Position numbers and translations under genes: made by a program. 64,000 bases of DNA from Mesorhizobium sp. dw_380 (GTDB lineage Bacteria; Pseudomonadota; Alphaproteobacteria; Rhizobiales; Rhizobiaceae): positions 248,001 to 312,000 of the forward strand of contig NZ_JAFFIW010000003.1 in NCBI RefSeq assembly GCF_018588885.1, read 5' to 3'. Below the pieces are notes generated by a model. The model was not told the DNA's origin and did not search any database. It saw nothing but the letters and a program-made list of their open reading frames with translations. Positions 8,733 to 17,274 of this stretch are shown in pieces. Within the stretch, counting starts at the first letter, position 1, and every line of letters starts with the position of its first letter.

Positions 8733-9794
8733 CTAGAGTTTCACGGCTGCGCCGCTGCGCACGCTCTCGTCGGCGGCAAGGCAGACGGCGAGCGACTTCA
8801 CCGCGTCGTCCATGTGGCGGGTCAGGTCCAGATCCTCGCGGATCGCCTTCAGCACGAAGGCCTGTTCGAGATCGCAGAGATCCTGGTGGCCGGGTTCGCC
8901 TGCCATCGACAGCATCTCGTCCGGCCTGGCGAACTTGCCGTCCGGTCCGGTCGCCGCACTATGCAGGCGGATGGTCGAGGTCTTGGTGTGGGTGTCGATG
9001 TCGTCCGACTTCACACCTTCCTTCATGACGATCGACACGCAACCATTGGGCGAGATGACGTCCTTCACGAAGAAGGCCGTTTCCGAAATCATCGGCCCCC
9101 AGCCGGCTTCATACCAGCCGACCGAACCGTCATCGAACAGCACCTGCAGATGACCGTAATTGTACATGGACGGCGCCACCTCCTCGGTCAGCCGCAGCCC
9201 CATGCCGCGCACCTCGACCGGCTTGGCGTCGGTGATCTGCAGCATGACGTCGAGATAGTGCACGCCGCAATCGACGATCGGCGATGTCGTCTGCATCAGC
9301 TGCTTGTGCGTCTCCCAGGTGTGGCCTGAGGATTGCTGGTTGAGGTTCATGCGGAAGACGTAGGGGCCGCCGAGCTTGCGCGCCTCGGCGATCAATCTGA
9401 TCCAGGACGGGTGGTGGCGCAGGATGTAGCCGATCACCAGTTTTCTGCCATTGGCCTTGGCCGCGGCAACAACACGTTTGGCATCGGCCACCGTCGTTGC
9501 CAACGGCTTTTCGACGAAGACATGGCAGCCGGCTTCGAATGCCCTGATCGCATAGTCGGCATGGCTGTCGGAATAGGTGGCGATGCAGGCAACATCGGGT
9601 TTCTCGTCGCGCAGCACCTCGTCGAAGGATCGCCTTATGGCGTAGCCCGACAGCCCGTCCGGCAACGGCACGTCGGAGCGGTTGATGAGCGCGGCGATCT
9701 CGAAGCCCGGATTGGTGTGATAGGCCAGCGCATGGCTGCGGCCCATATTGCCGAGGCCGGCGACGACGACGCGGAGGGGTGGCTTAGAGTTCAC
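8733..9794 (-). CDS. Gfo/Idh/MocA family NAD(P)-dependent oxidoreductase
   Basis: This 353-residue protein has the Rossmann motif VAGLGNMGRSHALAYH at its N-terminus, the family EKP motif in VEKPLATTVADAKRVV, and a likely catalytic His in DCGVHYLDVML. Family members oxidise or reduce sugars and inositols with tightly used NAD(P). The start is GTG at 9794 behind GGAGC. It lies inside an ABC sugar-transport operon led by murQ, so it probably modifies the imported amino sugar or a derivative. The true substrate cannot be read from the sequence. Confidence 0.9.
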   Translation of the reverse strand: MNSKPPLRVVVAGLGNMGRSHALAYHTNPGFEIAALINRSDVPLPDGLSGYAIRRSFDEVLRDEKPDVACIATYSDSHADYAIRAFEAGCHVFVEKPLATTVADAKRVVAAAKANGRKLVIGYILRHHPSWIRLIAEARKLGGPYVFRMNLNQQSSGHTWETHKQLMQTTSPIVDCGVHYLDVMLQITDAKPVEVRGMGLRLTEEVAPSMYNYGHLQVLFDDGSVGWYEAGWGPMISETAFFVKDVISPNGCVSIVMKEGVKSDDIDTHTKTSTIRLHSAATGPDGKFARPDEMLSMAGEPGHQDLCDLEQAFVLKAIREDLDLTRHMDDAVKSLAVCLAADESVRSGAAVKL

Positions 9795-9834
9795 CGAGCT
9801 GCTCCAGACATTCCGATTTCTCCCGAGAGGGTGT

Positions 9835-9994
9835 CACCCCACCCGGCGCTTCGCGCCGACCTCCCCATCGAGGGGAGGTAGGACGTTGGCGTGAACTTCA
9901 CGCTCCGAATTGAACCTCGGACCCGTCGATAATGAAACGGCGACCTTCCACCTCCCCTTGATGGGGAGGTCGGCGCGAAGCGCCGGGTGGGGTG
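9835..9994. repeat. Long inverted repeat element between transporter genes
   Basis: The left arm (9835-9879) starts CACCCCACCCGGCGCTTCGC, and the right arm (9950-9994) is nearly its reverse complement, ending GCGCCGGGTGGGGTG. Each arm also holds its own small palindrome, CTCCCC-atcga-GGGGAG or similar. The 70 bp between the arms shows no gene. The element splits the permease and oxidoreductase genes of one operon, so it may weaken expression of the distal genes. Confidence 0.85.
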
Positions 9995-10026
9995 AAGGCT
10001 CCTACCGAGATTTGTAGGTCCCCCGC

Positions 10027-10866
10027 TCACTTGACGGCTCCGGACGTGATGCCGCGGATCAGCTGGCGCGAAAAGATGACATAGAGGATCAGCACCGGCA
10101 TGATCGCCAGTGAGAGTGCGGCCAGGATGGCGTTCCAGTTGGTGACGAACTGGCCGAGGAACAGCTGCGCGCCGAGTGTCACCGTCTTGGTCTCTTCCGA
10201 TGGCGCCAGGATCAGCGGGAACCACAGATCATTCCAGATCGGGATCATGGTGAAGACGGCGACCGTCGCCATCGATGGCCTGACCAGCGGCAGCACCAGG
10301 CGGAAGAAGATTGTGTATTCGGACAGGCCGTCGATGCGGCCGGCATTCTTCAGATCGTCGGAGACCTGCTTCATGAATTCCGACAGGATGAAGACGGCAA
10401 GCGGCAGGCCCTGTGCGGTATAGACCAGGATCAGCGCCGTCAACGTGTTGACCAGCCCGCTCGCCACCATCAATTGCAGGATGGCGACGGTGCCGAGCCG
10501 GATCGGGATCATGATGCCGAGCGCGAGGTAAAGCCCCATCATCGAATTGCCGCGGAAGCGGTATTCCGACAGCGCGAACGCCGCCATGGCGCCGAACAGC
10601 AGCACGAAGAACAGCGAGGCGACAGTGACGACGAGGCTGTTCTGGAAATAGTGGATGAAATCGCCCTGGCCGATCACCGTGGTGTAGCCAATCAGGTCGA
10701 ATGTCCCGGGCGTCGGCGGCGTCAGCGGCGCGCCGAAGATGCCGGCGCGGGATTTGAACGAATTCAAGATGACGAGGATCACCGGAAACAGCGCGATCGC
10801 CGTATAGGTCAAAAGGATCGCGTGAGCGCCGATGGTGCGGGGGAGCGAACGGGTGGCGGTGCTCAT
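10027..10866 (-). CDS. ABC sugar transporter permease (MalG type)
   Basis: A 279-residue inner-membrane protein with about six hydrophobic segments, the first at residues 15-32 (AILLTYTAIALFPVILVIL). The EAA loop, which contacts the ATPase, is in DDLKNAGRIDGLSEYTIFF. It ends ...QLIRGITSGAVK, the typical MalG-like end. The ATG at 10866 lies 10 bp after the stop of the partner permease, so translation is probably coupled. Together with that permease and the binding protein it forms a CUT1 importer, probably for an amino sugar or amino-sugar oligomer. Confidence 0.95.
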   Translation of the reverse strand: MSTATRSLPRTIGAHAILLTYTAIALFPVILVILNSFKSRAGIFGAPLTPPTPGTFDLIGYTTVIGQGDFIHYFQNSLVVTVASLFFVLLFGAMAAFALSEYRFRGNSMMGLYLALGIMIPIRLGTVAILQLMVASGLVNTLTALILVYTAQGLPLAVFILSEFMKQVSDDLKNAGRIDGLSEYTIFFRLVLPLVRPSMATVAVFTMIPIWNDLWFPLILAPSEETKTVTLGAQLFLGQFVTNWNAILAALSLAIMPVLILYVIFSRQLIRGITSGAVK

Positions 10867-10876
10867 CTCTTGCCCT

Positions 10877-11806
10877 CTAGAACTGGTAGCGACGCAGGCG
10901 CGTCTGGACGAGGAAGAGGTAGACGCAGACGCCGCCGAGAATGATCAGGAACATCATCGTGGCGATTGCCGCGCCCATATTGGGGTCGCCGACCTGCAGC
11001 TGGAAGCCGAAGAAGGCGCGGTAGAGGAAGGTGCCGAGAATATCGGTGGAGTAGTTCGGGCCGGCGAGCGCGCCCTGCGCGGTGTAGATCAGGTCGAAGG
11101 CGTTGAAATTGCCGACGAAGGTGAGGATCGAGATGATGCCGATCGACGGCAGGATCAGCGGCAGCTTGATCTTCCAGAACTGCGACAGGCCGGTGATGCC
11201 GTCGCATTCGGCCGCCTCGATCACCTCTTCTGGGATCGACAGCAGGGCGGCGTAGATCAGCATCATCGGGATGCCGACGAACTGCCACACCGAGATCAGG
11301 CTGAGCGCGATCAGCGCGTATTGTTCCTTGCCGAGCCAGGGGGTGAACAGGCTTTTCAGGCCGACGAAGTCGAGCAGATGCGGCGCCACGCCCCAAAGCG
11401 GCGACAGGATCAGCTTCCAGGCAAAGCCGACGATGACGAAGGACAGGATGGTCGGCACGAAGATCGCCGTGCGGTAGAAGGCCGCGAATCTGAGCCTCGG
11501 GCTGGACAGCAATGCCGCCAGCATGACGCCGATCGGGTTCTGCACCAGCATGTGAATGATGAAGAACCAGACATTGTTCCTCAGCGCGTTCCAGAAACCC
11601 ACAGACCAGTTGGGATCGCCGAACAGGGTGCGGAAATTGCCCAACCCGACAAAGACCTGCGACTCGCTGACGTTGCGGAACAGCGACAGCTGCAGCGTGC
11701 CGGCGAGCGGCAAGATCATGATCGCCGTGTAGACGAGCACCGCCGGCGCCAGGAAGATGCCGATGTGCCAGCGAACAGGTCTTTTCGGTCGTGTTTGTGC
11801 GGCCAT
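10877..11806 (-). CDS. ABC sugar transporter permease (MalF type)
   Basis: A 309-residue inner-membrane protein with six predicted hydrophobic segments; the first, IFLAPAVLVYTAIMILPLAG, is at residues 17-36. The EAA loop is in EEVIEAAECDGITGLSQFW. It has no long periplasmic P2 loop, unlike E. coli MalF, which is usual for CUT1 permeases outside maltose transport. It pairs with the MalG-type gene 10 bp downstream. Upstream is the binding-protein gene, separated by 250 bp with a GC-rich hairpin. Confidence 0.95.
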   Translation of the reverse strand: MAAQTRPKRPVRWHIGIFLAPAVLVYTAIMILPLAGTLQLSLFRNVSESQVFVGLGNFRTLFGDPNWSVGFWNALRNNVWFFIIHMLVQNPIGVMLAALLSSPRLRFAAFYRTAIFVPTILSFVIVGFAWKLILSPLWGVAPHLLDFVGLKSLFTPWLGKEQYALIALSLISVWQFVGIPMMLIYAALLSIPEEVIEAAECDGITGLSQFWKIKLPLILPSIGIISILTFVGNFNAFDLIYTAQGALAGPNYSTDILGTFLYRAFFGFQLQVGDPNMGAAIATMMFLIILGGVCVYLFLVQTRLRRYQF

Positions 11807-12011
11807 GAGTTCGGTCCCCGCCGTCTCTCGGTTCCAGACGATGTTGATGCTAGATGATGCCTCGATGCACGGCCCGAAATCTTTACCCGAAAGGCAATGA
11901 CAAAGGCCTGCGACTGATCAGCTAGCCTTCCCAAGATGAGCAAGGGTAAGGCCGCGAGGCAATGCCGACAATCGCTATCTCAGCGGATTCACTCTGAAAA
12001 CCAGGGTGTCC

Positions 12012-12043
12012 GGAACCGGCCAGGCATGCGCCCGGCCGGCTCC
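12012..12043 (-). terminator. GC-rich hairpin between binding-protein and permease genes
   Basis: GGAACCGGCC and GGCCGGCTCC form a 10-bp stem with one G-T pair around a 12-base loop, just after the binding-protein stop. There is no T-run, so it is more likely an mRNA-stabilising or partial-termination hairpin. Such hairpins commonly let binding proteins be made in excess over permeases. Confidence 0.55.
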
Positions 12044-12056
12044 GTTGCCTGAGCTC

Positions 12057-13316
12057 TTACTTCGCCGGATGATACCAGCTGTCGAGACCCGTCTGCAGCT
12101 TCTTGGCGGCAGCTTCGGGCGTGTCGGTACCGTTGATGACGTTGGCCGATTCAACCCAGGTCTCGTTCTCGAGGTTCGGCGTGCCGCGCGACAGGATCTG
12201 GTAGGTCGAGCGGATCGTCGACTTGCACTTGCCGCGCCAGGAGACGAATTCCTGCGCCAGCGGGTCTGCCATCTTCACCGGCGAGGAGTTCAGGCTGAAG
12301 AAGCCCGGCAGCGCGTTGGCGTAGATGGTGGCGAAATCCGGCGAAGCCACCCAGGACAGGAAGGTCTTGGCCGCGTCCGCATGCTTGGAGGCCGCGTTCA
12401 GGCCCATGCCGATATCGGTATGGTCCGAGATGTAGCAGGTGTCGCCGGCCTTCTCGACCGGCGGCGGGAAGGCGCCCATCTTGAACTGGGCCTGGGTGTT
12501 GAACAGGCCGATTTCCCACGAGCCGGCCGGGTAGATGGCGGCGCGGCCGAGCGTGAACAGGTTCTGGCTGTCCGGATAGGTCTGCGCCTCGAAGCCGTCG
12601 CCGAGATACGGCTTCCACTTGGCCAGTTCCTCATAGGGAGCAACCCAGTCCTTGTCGGTCAGCTTCTGCTCGCCCTTGATCAGGGCCTGGCGGCCGTCCT
12701 CGCCCTTCCAGTAGTTGGGGCCGATGTTCTGGTAGCCCATGGTCGCGGCTTCCCAGAGGTCCTTGGTGCCCATGGCCATCGGGATATAGGTGCCGTCCGC
12801 CTTGATCTTGTCGAGCGCCGCGAAGAACTCGTCGCGGGTCGTCGGCACCTTGATACCGAGCTTGTCGAAGGCGTCCTTGTTGTAGATGAAGCCGTGGATG
12901 ACGGAGGCCATCGGCACGCAGAAGCTTACCTTGCCGTCATCGGTCTGCCAGGCGGACTTGGCGACCGGCGAAAAGTTTTCCATGCCGGGCAGCGAGGAGA
13001 GGTCGGCAAGGTTGCCCTTCTTGTACAGTTCGAGCGACTTGTCGAACGGGCGGCAGGTGATCAAGTCGCCCGCCGAGCCGGCGGCGAGCTTGGCGCCGAG
13101 GGCGGCGTCATATTCGGTCGGCGCCGACGGCGCGAACACCACCTTGATGCCGGGGTTCTTGGCTTCGAAGGCCGGGATCAGCTTGTCCTTCCAGATGGCA
13201 AGATCGTCGCCGCGCCAGCTTTCGATATTGAGCGTTACATCCTCGGCATAGGCAACCCCGGCCGAGCCGAGAATGCTGGTGCCCAGAAGCAGTGCCGTCA
13301 GTAGTTTCGTTGTCAT
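12057..13316 (-). CDS. ABC sugar transporter periplasmic substrate-binding protein
   Basis: A 419-residue protein with a classical signal peptide (TALLLGTSILGSAGVAYA, cleavage expected before EDVTLNIE at about residue 25). The mature part looks like a family 1 (MalE-like) binding protein: LNIESWRGDDLAIWKDKLIP, then FEAKNPGIKVVF. It contains at least four cysteines, so disulfides are likely in the periplasm. The ATG at 13316 is 7 bp after GGGAGAC. It follows murQ and precedes both permeases, so the ligand is probably N-acetylglucosamine, a chito-oligomer or a MurNAc-containing sugar. This is context, not proof. Confidence 0.93.
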   Translation of the reverse strand: MTTKLLTALLLGTSILGSAGVAYAEDVTLNIESWRGDDLAIWKDKLIPAFEAKNPGIKVVFAPSAPTEYDAALGAKLAAGSAGDLITCRPFDKSLELYKKGNLADLSSLPGMENFSPVAKSAWQTDDGKVSFCVPMASVIHGFIYNKDAFDKLGIKVPTTRDEFFAALDKIKADGTYIPMAMGTKDLWEAATMGYQNIGPNYWKGEDGRQALIKGEQKLTDKDWVAPYEELAKWKPYLGDGFEAQTYPDSQNLFTLGRAAIYPAGSWEIGLFNTQAQFKMGAFPPPVEKAGDTCYISDHTDIGMGLNAASKHADAAKTFLSWVASPDFATIYANALPGFFSLNSSPVKMADPLAQEFVSWRGKCKSTIRSTYQILSRGTPNLENETWVESANVINGTDTPEAAAKKLQTGLDSWYHPAK

Positions 13317-13433
13317 GCTCAGTCTCCCTGTTGACCTTTTTCAGGTTCGGTTTTGATGAGAACAGAGGCTTTTGACCCCTTGCTCCCCTCGCAAGCCTGT
13401 TTCACCCCGATGAAAATCGGGATGAAACAAGCT

Positions 13434-14384
13434 CTATTTCTTTGTTCGAGCATGATCTTTTCCGAAAAGCGGTTTCCACTTTTCGGGATCATGCCCCAGC
13501 GCGGAAAGGGCCGGCCGCAGCTTATGGCCGGCCTCTTCCAGTATCTTCTGCGCCGCGTCGGCGCTGTCGGCGCCAGCGGCAAGCAGAATGGCGGTCTTGA
13601 CCGCGCCGCCGCTCTTCTCGAGCAGGCTCGCCGCTTCGTCCTTGCCGCGCCCGCTGATGGCGGCGACGATGCGCGCCGCGCGGTCGCGCAGCTTGATGTT
13701 GTCGGCCATGAGGTTGACCATGTAGCCGTCATGGACGTGGCCGAGATGGACCGCGGTCAGGGTCGACAGCATGTTGAGCGCGATCTTCTGGGCGGTGCCG
13801 GCGCCCATGCGCGTCGAGCCGGCGATCACTTCCGGCGGCGTTTCGAGCAGGATGGCGGTTTCGGCCTGACGAAGCAGGGCCGAGTCCCGGTTGTTGGCGA
13901 TGCCGATGGTGGCCGCGCCCCGGAGAGCGGCCTCCTCGATGGCCCGAACGGCATAGGGTGTGGTGCCGCTGGCGGAAATGGCGATCAGGCAATCGCCCTT
14001 GCCGATGCCGGCATTGGCGACGGCCGTCGCAGCCTCTTCGGTATCATCCTCGGGCCCGCCGGCCAGCGCCCTGAAAGCCTCGTGGCCGCCAGCGATCAGG
14101 ATGGCGATGCGGTCGCGCTTTATGCCGAAGGTGCCGGGAAGTTCCAAGGCGTCGGCCAGCGCCATCAGGCCGGAACTGCCGGCGGCGGCATAGGCAAGCT
14201 TGCCGCCGCTGTTCAGCCTGTGCGCGATGATCCCGGCTGCCCTGGCGATGGAAGGAATGGCATTGCGGACGGCCTTCGCGGCTTCGACCTGCGCGTCGGC
14301 CAACGAAGCAAGGATGGCTTCCGGGGCCTGGATGTCCAGCCCCTCGGCATTTCTGTGAAGCGCTTCGGTGCGCGTTTCAGCCAT
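13434..14384 (-). CDS. murQ: N-acetylmuramic acid 6-phosphate etherase
   Basis: A 316-residue SIS-fold enzyme that removes D-lactate from MurNAc-6-phosphate, giving GlcNAc-6-phosphate for nagA. Motifs seen: AAGSSGLMALADALELP (SIS sugar-phosphate site), SASGTTPYA, and STRMGAGTAQKIALNML, which is diagnostic of MurQ. The ATG at 14384 (MAETRTEALHRNAEGLD) follows GGAGGAA; a longer frame to 14495 runs into the operator and lacks a ribosome site. Oddly, residues from GHDPEKWKPLFGKDHA to near the end are encoded by a palindromic intergenic repeat. It is the first gene of the leftward transport operon. Confidence 0.94.
   Translation of the reverse strand: MAETRTEALHRNAEGLDIQAPEAILASLADAQVEAAKAVRNAIPSIARAAGIIAHRLNSGGKLAYAAAGSSGLMALADALELPGTFGIKRDRIAILIAGGHEAFRALAGGPEDDTEEAATAVANAGIGKGDCLIAISASGTTPYAVRAIEEAALRGAATIGIANNRDSALLRQAETAILLETPPEVIAGSTRMGAGTAQKIALNMLSTLTAVHLGHVHDGYMVNLMADNIKLRDRAARIVAAISGRGKDEAASLLEKSGGAVKTAILLAAGADSADAAQKILEEAGHKLRPALSALGHDPEKWKPLFGKDHARTKK
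13448..13496. repeat. Palindromic repeat (GCATGATC...GATCATGC) overlapping the 3' end of murQ
   Basis: Perfect arms GCATGATC (13450-13457) and GATCATGC (13487-13494) flank inner arms CCGAAAAG and CTTTTCGG. The whole element lies in the murQ frame and encodes 16 residues near its C-terminus. A relative lies after dnaK at 33915-33960. Confidence 0.85.
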
Positions 14385-14407
14385 CCCGGTTCCTCCGATA
14401 CCGGAAC

Positions 14408-14425
14408 AATACCAAAAAAATACCA
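14408..14425 (-). promoter_or_regulatory. Paired TGGTATT direct repeat upstream of murQ, likely regulator site
   Basis: Read on the minus strand, TGGTATT occurs twice with an 11-bp period, ending 24 bp before the murQ ATG. The same pair with the same period precedes the divergent kinase gene. The encoded GntR/HutC protein is the obvious candidate to bind it, though HutC-family operators are usually inverted repeats. Confidence 0.65.
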
Positions 14426-14540
14426 CTTGTCCACACGCATTACCAAATTCGCGAACAAGAGAACGATGAGCCGGCGAAATGCGCAGGTTTTTCAATAAAA
14501 TACGGCTTAATCTTTTTGAAACGGAAATTAATCCTTGGCT

Positions 14541-14560
14541 ATTGGTATTTTATTGGTATT
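14541..14560 (+). promoter_or_regulatory. Paired TGGTATT direct repeat upstream of the kinase gene, likely regulator site
   Basis: ATTGGTAT occurs at 14541 and again at 14552, an 11-bp period, about one helical turn. It ends 22 bp before the GTG start and just upstream of the GGAGGAG ribosome site. Its spacing to the start matches the copy on the murQ side. Confidence 0.65.
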
Positions 14561-14582
14561 ATCCGCCCGGAGGAGAAATCGC

Positions 14583-15464
14583 GTGAAATTCGTGCTCGGT
14601 ATCGATGGCGGCGGCACCAGCTGCAGGGCCGCCCTTGCAAATGTGGACGGTGCTGTCGTCGGCCGCGCCAAAAGCGGCGCCGCCAACATCCGCACCGACC
14701 TCACCGGCGCCCGCTCGAACATCGTCGACGCCGCGCGGCAGGCTTTCATCGCCGCCGGGCAGGATCCCGAGCTGATCCCGCAAACACCAGCCATTCTCGG
14801 GCTTGCCGGCGCCAATGTCGGCACCTACCGGCAACAGCTCGAAGCGATCCTGCCGTTCAGCATCAGCCGGGTCGAGACCGACGCCGAGATCGCGCTGGAA
14901 GGCGCCGTCGGCTCCGGTGACGGCGCCATGGCGATCCTCGGCACCGGCACCGCCTATATGGCGCGCAGGAACGGCACATCGCGCGCCATCGGCGGCTGGG
15001 GTTTCCAGGTCGGCGACCAGGGCAGCGGCGCCCGCATCGGCCGCGACCTGCTCGAACAGACGCTGCTTGCCTATGACGGCGTGCGCGCGCGCACGCCGCT
15101 GACCGACGCCATGATGGCCATCTTCCGCAACAATCCCGAGGACGTGGTCGAATTCACCACCAATGCCAAGCCCGGCGATTTCGGCGGCTTCGCGCCGAAG
15201 GTGTTCGAGCATGCCGAGAAGGGCGATGCCGTCGCCAACTGGATCGTCGACAAGGCGGTCGGCGACGTCGAGGCCTCGCTCGGCGCGCTCGGCCTTTCGG
15301 ACGACGCCCCGCTCTGCCTGCTGGGTGGATTGGCTCCGCTTTACGCGCCGCGCTTGTCGGCACGTTACCGGGCGCTGCTGAAGCCGCCGCGCGACGACGC
15401 GTTGGGCGGCGCCGTGCAGATGGCGGCGCGGCTTTTCGCTGGACATTCGGAGGCGGCTCGATGA
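14583..15464 (+). CDS. BadF/BcrA-type sugar kinase, likely N-acetylglucosamine (or MurNAc) kinase
   Basis: A 293-residue actin-fold ATPase. Phosphate loop 1 is VLGIDGGGTSCRAALA, a second loop is ILGTGTAYMARR, and GGWGFQVGDQGSGARIGRD is conserved in BadF/BadG-type GlcNAc kinases. It would phosphorylate the imported sugar at C6. GTG at 14583 follows GGAGGAG by 7 bp; a longer frame begins before the operator and is not used. The stop overlaps the GntR start by 4 bp. In a locus with murQ, MurNAc kinase activity is a real alternative. Confidence 0.85.
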   Translation: MKFVLGIDGGGTSCRAALANVDGAVVGRAKSGAANIRTDLTGARSNIVDAARQAFIAAGQDPELIPQTPAILGLAGANVGTYRQQLEAILPFSISRVETDAEIALEGAVGSGDGAMAILGTGTAYMARRNGTSRAIGGWGFQVGDQGSGARIGRDLLEQTLLAYDGVRARTPLTDAMMAIFRNNPEDVVEFTTNAKPGDFGGFAPKVFEHAEKGDAVANWIVDKAVGDVEASLGALGLSDDAPLCLLGGLAPLYAPRLSARYRALLKPPRDDALGGAVQMAARLFAGHSEAAR

Positions 15465-16243
15465 GCGACGCCGCCGACCAGATCTTCGCCGCGCTGAGGC
15501 AATCCTCGCAAAGCGGGGCGCCGCTCTATCTGCAGCTGCGCAAGAGCATCGAGGACGCTGTCAATCGCGGCCTGATCGGGCCGGGTGACGCGCTGCCTTC
15601 CGAGCGCGACATCGCCACCAAGGCCGACATTTCGCGCGTCACCGTGCGCAAGGCGGTGCAGGATCTGGTCAAGGGCGGCATTCTGGTCCAGCGGCATGGC
15701 TCCGGCACTTTCGTGGCGCCGCGCATGGAACGCGTCGAGCAGTCGCTGTCGCGGCTGACATCGTTCACCGAGGACATGGCGCGGCGCGGCATGGCGGTGC
15801 GTTCGGCCTGGCTCGACCGCGGCCTCTACGCGCCTTCGCCCGACGAAATGATGGTGCTCGGCCTGTCGTCGAACGAATTGGTGGCGCGGGTGGCGCGCCT
15901 GCGCATCGCCAATGACACGCCGCTGGCGATCGAACGCGCCTCGCTGTCGGCCAGCGTGCTGCCCGACCCGGCCGGGATCGGCTCGTCGCTCTATGCGGCC
16001 CTGGAGACCACTGGCAACCGGCCGGTGCGGGCGGTACAGCGCATCTCGGCCGCCAATCTCGGCGAGAGCGACGCGCGCCTGCTCGAAGTGCCGCCAGGCA
16101 TTGCCGGCCTGCACATCGAGCGTATTTCCTACCTGGCGAGCGGCAAGGTGATCGAATTCACCCGCTCCATCTACCGGGGCGACGCCTATGATTTCGTCGC
16201 CGAACTGCGGCTGACAGGGCCGAACGAAGAGGGCCGACCATGA
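15461..16243 (+). CDS. GntR/HutC-family transcriptional regulator (NagR/YvoA-like)
   Basis: A 260-residue regulator. The N-terminal winged helix-turn-helix contains PLYLQLRKSIEDAVNRG, LPSERDIATKADISRVTVRK and the wing QRHGSGTFVAPR. From residue 95 on is a UTRA effector domain (SFTEDMARRGM). YvoA/NagR relatives repress GlcNAc genes and respond to glucosamine-6-P or GlcNAc-6-P. The gene overlaps both neighbours by 4 bp, so it belongs to the operon it most likely controls, probably through the TGGTATT pairs upstream of the kinase and murQ. Confidence 0.9.
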   Translation: MSDAADQIFAALRQSSQSGAPLYLQLRKSIEDAVNRGLIGPGDALPSERDIATKADISRVTVRKAVQDLVKGGILVQRHGSGTFVAPRMERVEQSLSRLTSFTEDMARRGMAVRSAWLDRGLYAPSPDEMMVLGLSSNELVARVARLRIANDTPLAIERASLSASVLPDPAGIGSSLYAALETTGNRPVRAVQRISAANLGESDARLLEVPPGIAGLHIERISYLASGKVIEFTRSIYRGDAYDFVAELRLTGPNEEGRP

Positions 16244-17274
16244 CGACAGAGCCAACTCATATGTTGCGCGAGATCGAGGAGATCCCGCAGGCCGTGGCCC
16301 GCCTGCTCGATGGCTCCGGCGCCGTGCTCGCCGAGGCCGGGCGCGGCATCCGGGAACGCGACCCGCATTTCGTCGTCACCGTGGCGCGCGGATCGTCCGA
16401 CCATGCCGCCACTTTCATGAAATATGCCGTCGAATTGACCGCCGGCCTTGCCGTCGCTTCGGTCGGCCCGTCCATCGCTTCGATCTATGGCCGCAAGCTG
16501 CGGCTCGGCGGCTCCGCCTGCCTGGCGATCTCGCAGTCGGGCAAGAGCCCCGACATCGTCGCCATGGCCGAAACCGCACGGGCCGGCGGCGCGCTGACCA
16601 TCGCCGTCACCAACACCGCCGATTCGCCGCTGGCGCGGGCCTCCGACTATGCGATCGACATCCTGGCCGGGCCCGAGCGCAGCGTCGCGGCAACCAAGAC
16701 CTTCGTCAATTCAGCCGTCGCCGGCCTTGCCCTGATGGCGCATTCCACCGGCGACGAAGCGCTTCTCAAGGCGTTGGCCGGCTTACCCCAGCATTTCGGC
16801 AAGGCGATCGCCTGCGACTGGATGAGCGTGCTCGCCGAAACCATCGAGAAGCAGAAGTCGCTGTTCATCCTTGGCCGAGGTCCATCCGCGGCGATGGCCA
16901 ACGAAGCGGCGCTGAAATTCAAGGAGACCTGCGGCATGCATGCCGAGGCCTATAGTGCCGCCGAAGTCATGCACGGCCCGCTGGCGCTGATCGGCCCCGA
17001 TTTTCCAGTGCTGGCGCTGGCCGCGCGCGACGCCTCCGAACCGTCCATCGCCGAAGCCGCCGATGGCCTGGCGGCCAAGGGCGCGCCGGTGTTCGTCACC
17101 TCCGCGCTTGCCAACCGCGCCACGCGCCTGCCGCATGTCGCCACCGGTCACCCGCTGACCGATCCGCTGACGCTGATCGTCTCCTTCTACGTGTTCGTCG
17201 AGGCGTTCGCGCGTCACCGCGGCCTCGATCCGGACACGCCGCGCAACCTTCGCAAGGTGACGGAGACCGTATGA
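16240..17274 (+). CDS. SIS-domain glucosamine-6-phosphate deaminase (GlmS-like, NagB-II type)
   Basis: A 344-residue protein with two SIS domains and no glutaminase domain. Motifs are VARGSSDHAATFMKYA, AISQSGKSPDIVAMAETA, SVAATKTFVNSAVAG, and LGRGPSAAMANEAALKFKE. The end, [10 protein letters not shown], resembles the GlmS tail. In this position it should convert GlcN-6-P from nagA into fructose-6-P and ammonia, replacing classical NagB. Start and stop overlap the adjacent genes by 4 bp each (ATGA). An isomerase on another amino sugar, as in AgaS, is the main alternative. Confidence 0.9.
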   Translation: MTTEPTHMLREIEEIPQAVARLLDGSGAVLAEAGRGIRERDPHFVVTVARGSSDHAATFMKYAVELTAGLAVASVGPSIASIYGRKLRLGGSACLAISQSGKSPDIVAMAETARAGGALTIAVTNTADSPLARASDYAIDILAGPERSVAATKTFVNSAVAGLALMAHSTGDEALLKALAGLPQHFGKAIACDWMSVLAETIEKQKSLFILGRGPSAAMANEAALKFKETCGMHAEAYSAAEVMHGPLALIGPDFPVLALAARDASEPSIAEAADGLAAKGAPVFVTSALANRATRLPHVATGHPLTDPLTLIVSFYVFVEAFARHRGLDPDTPRNLRKVTETV

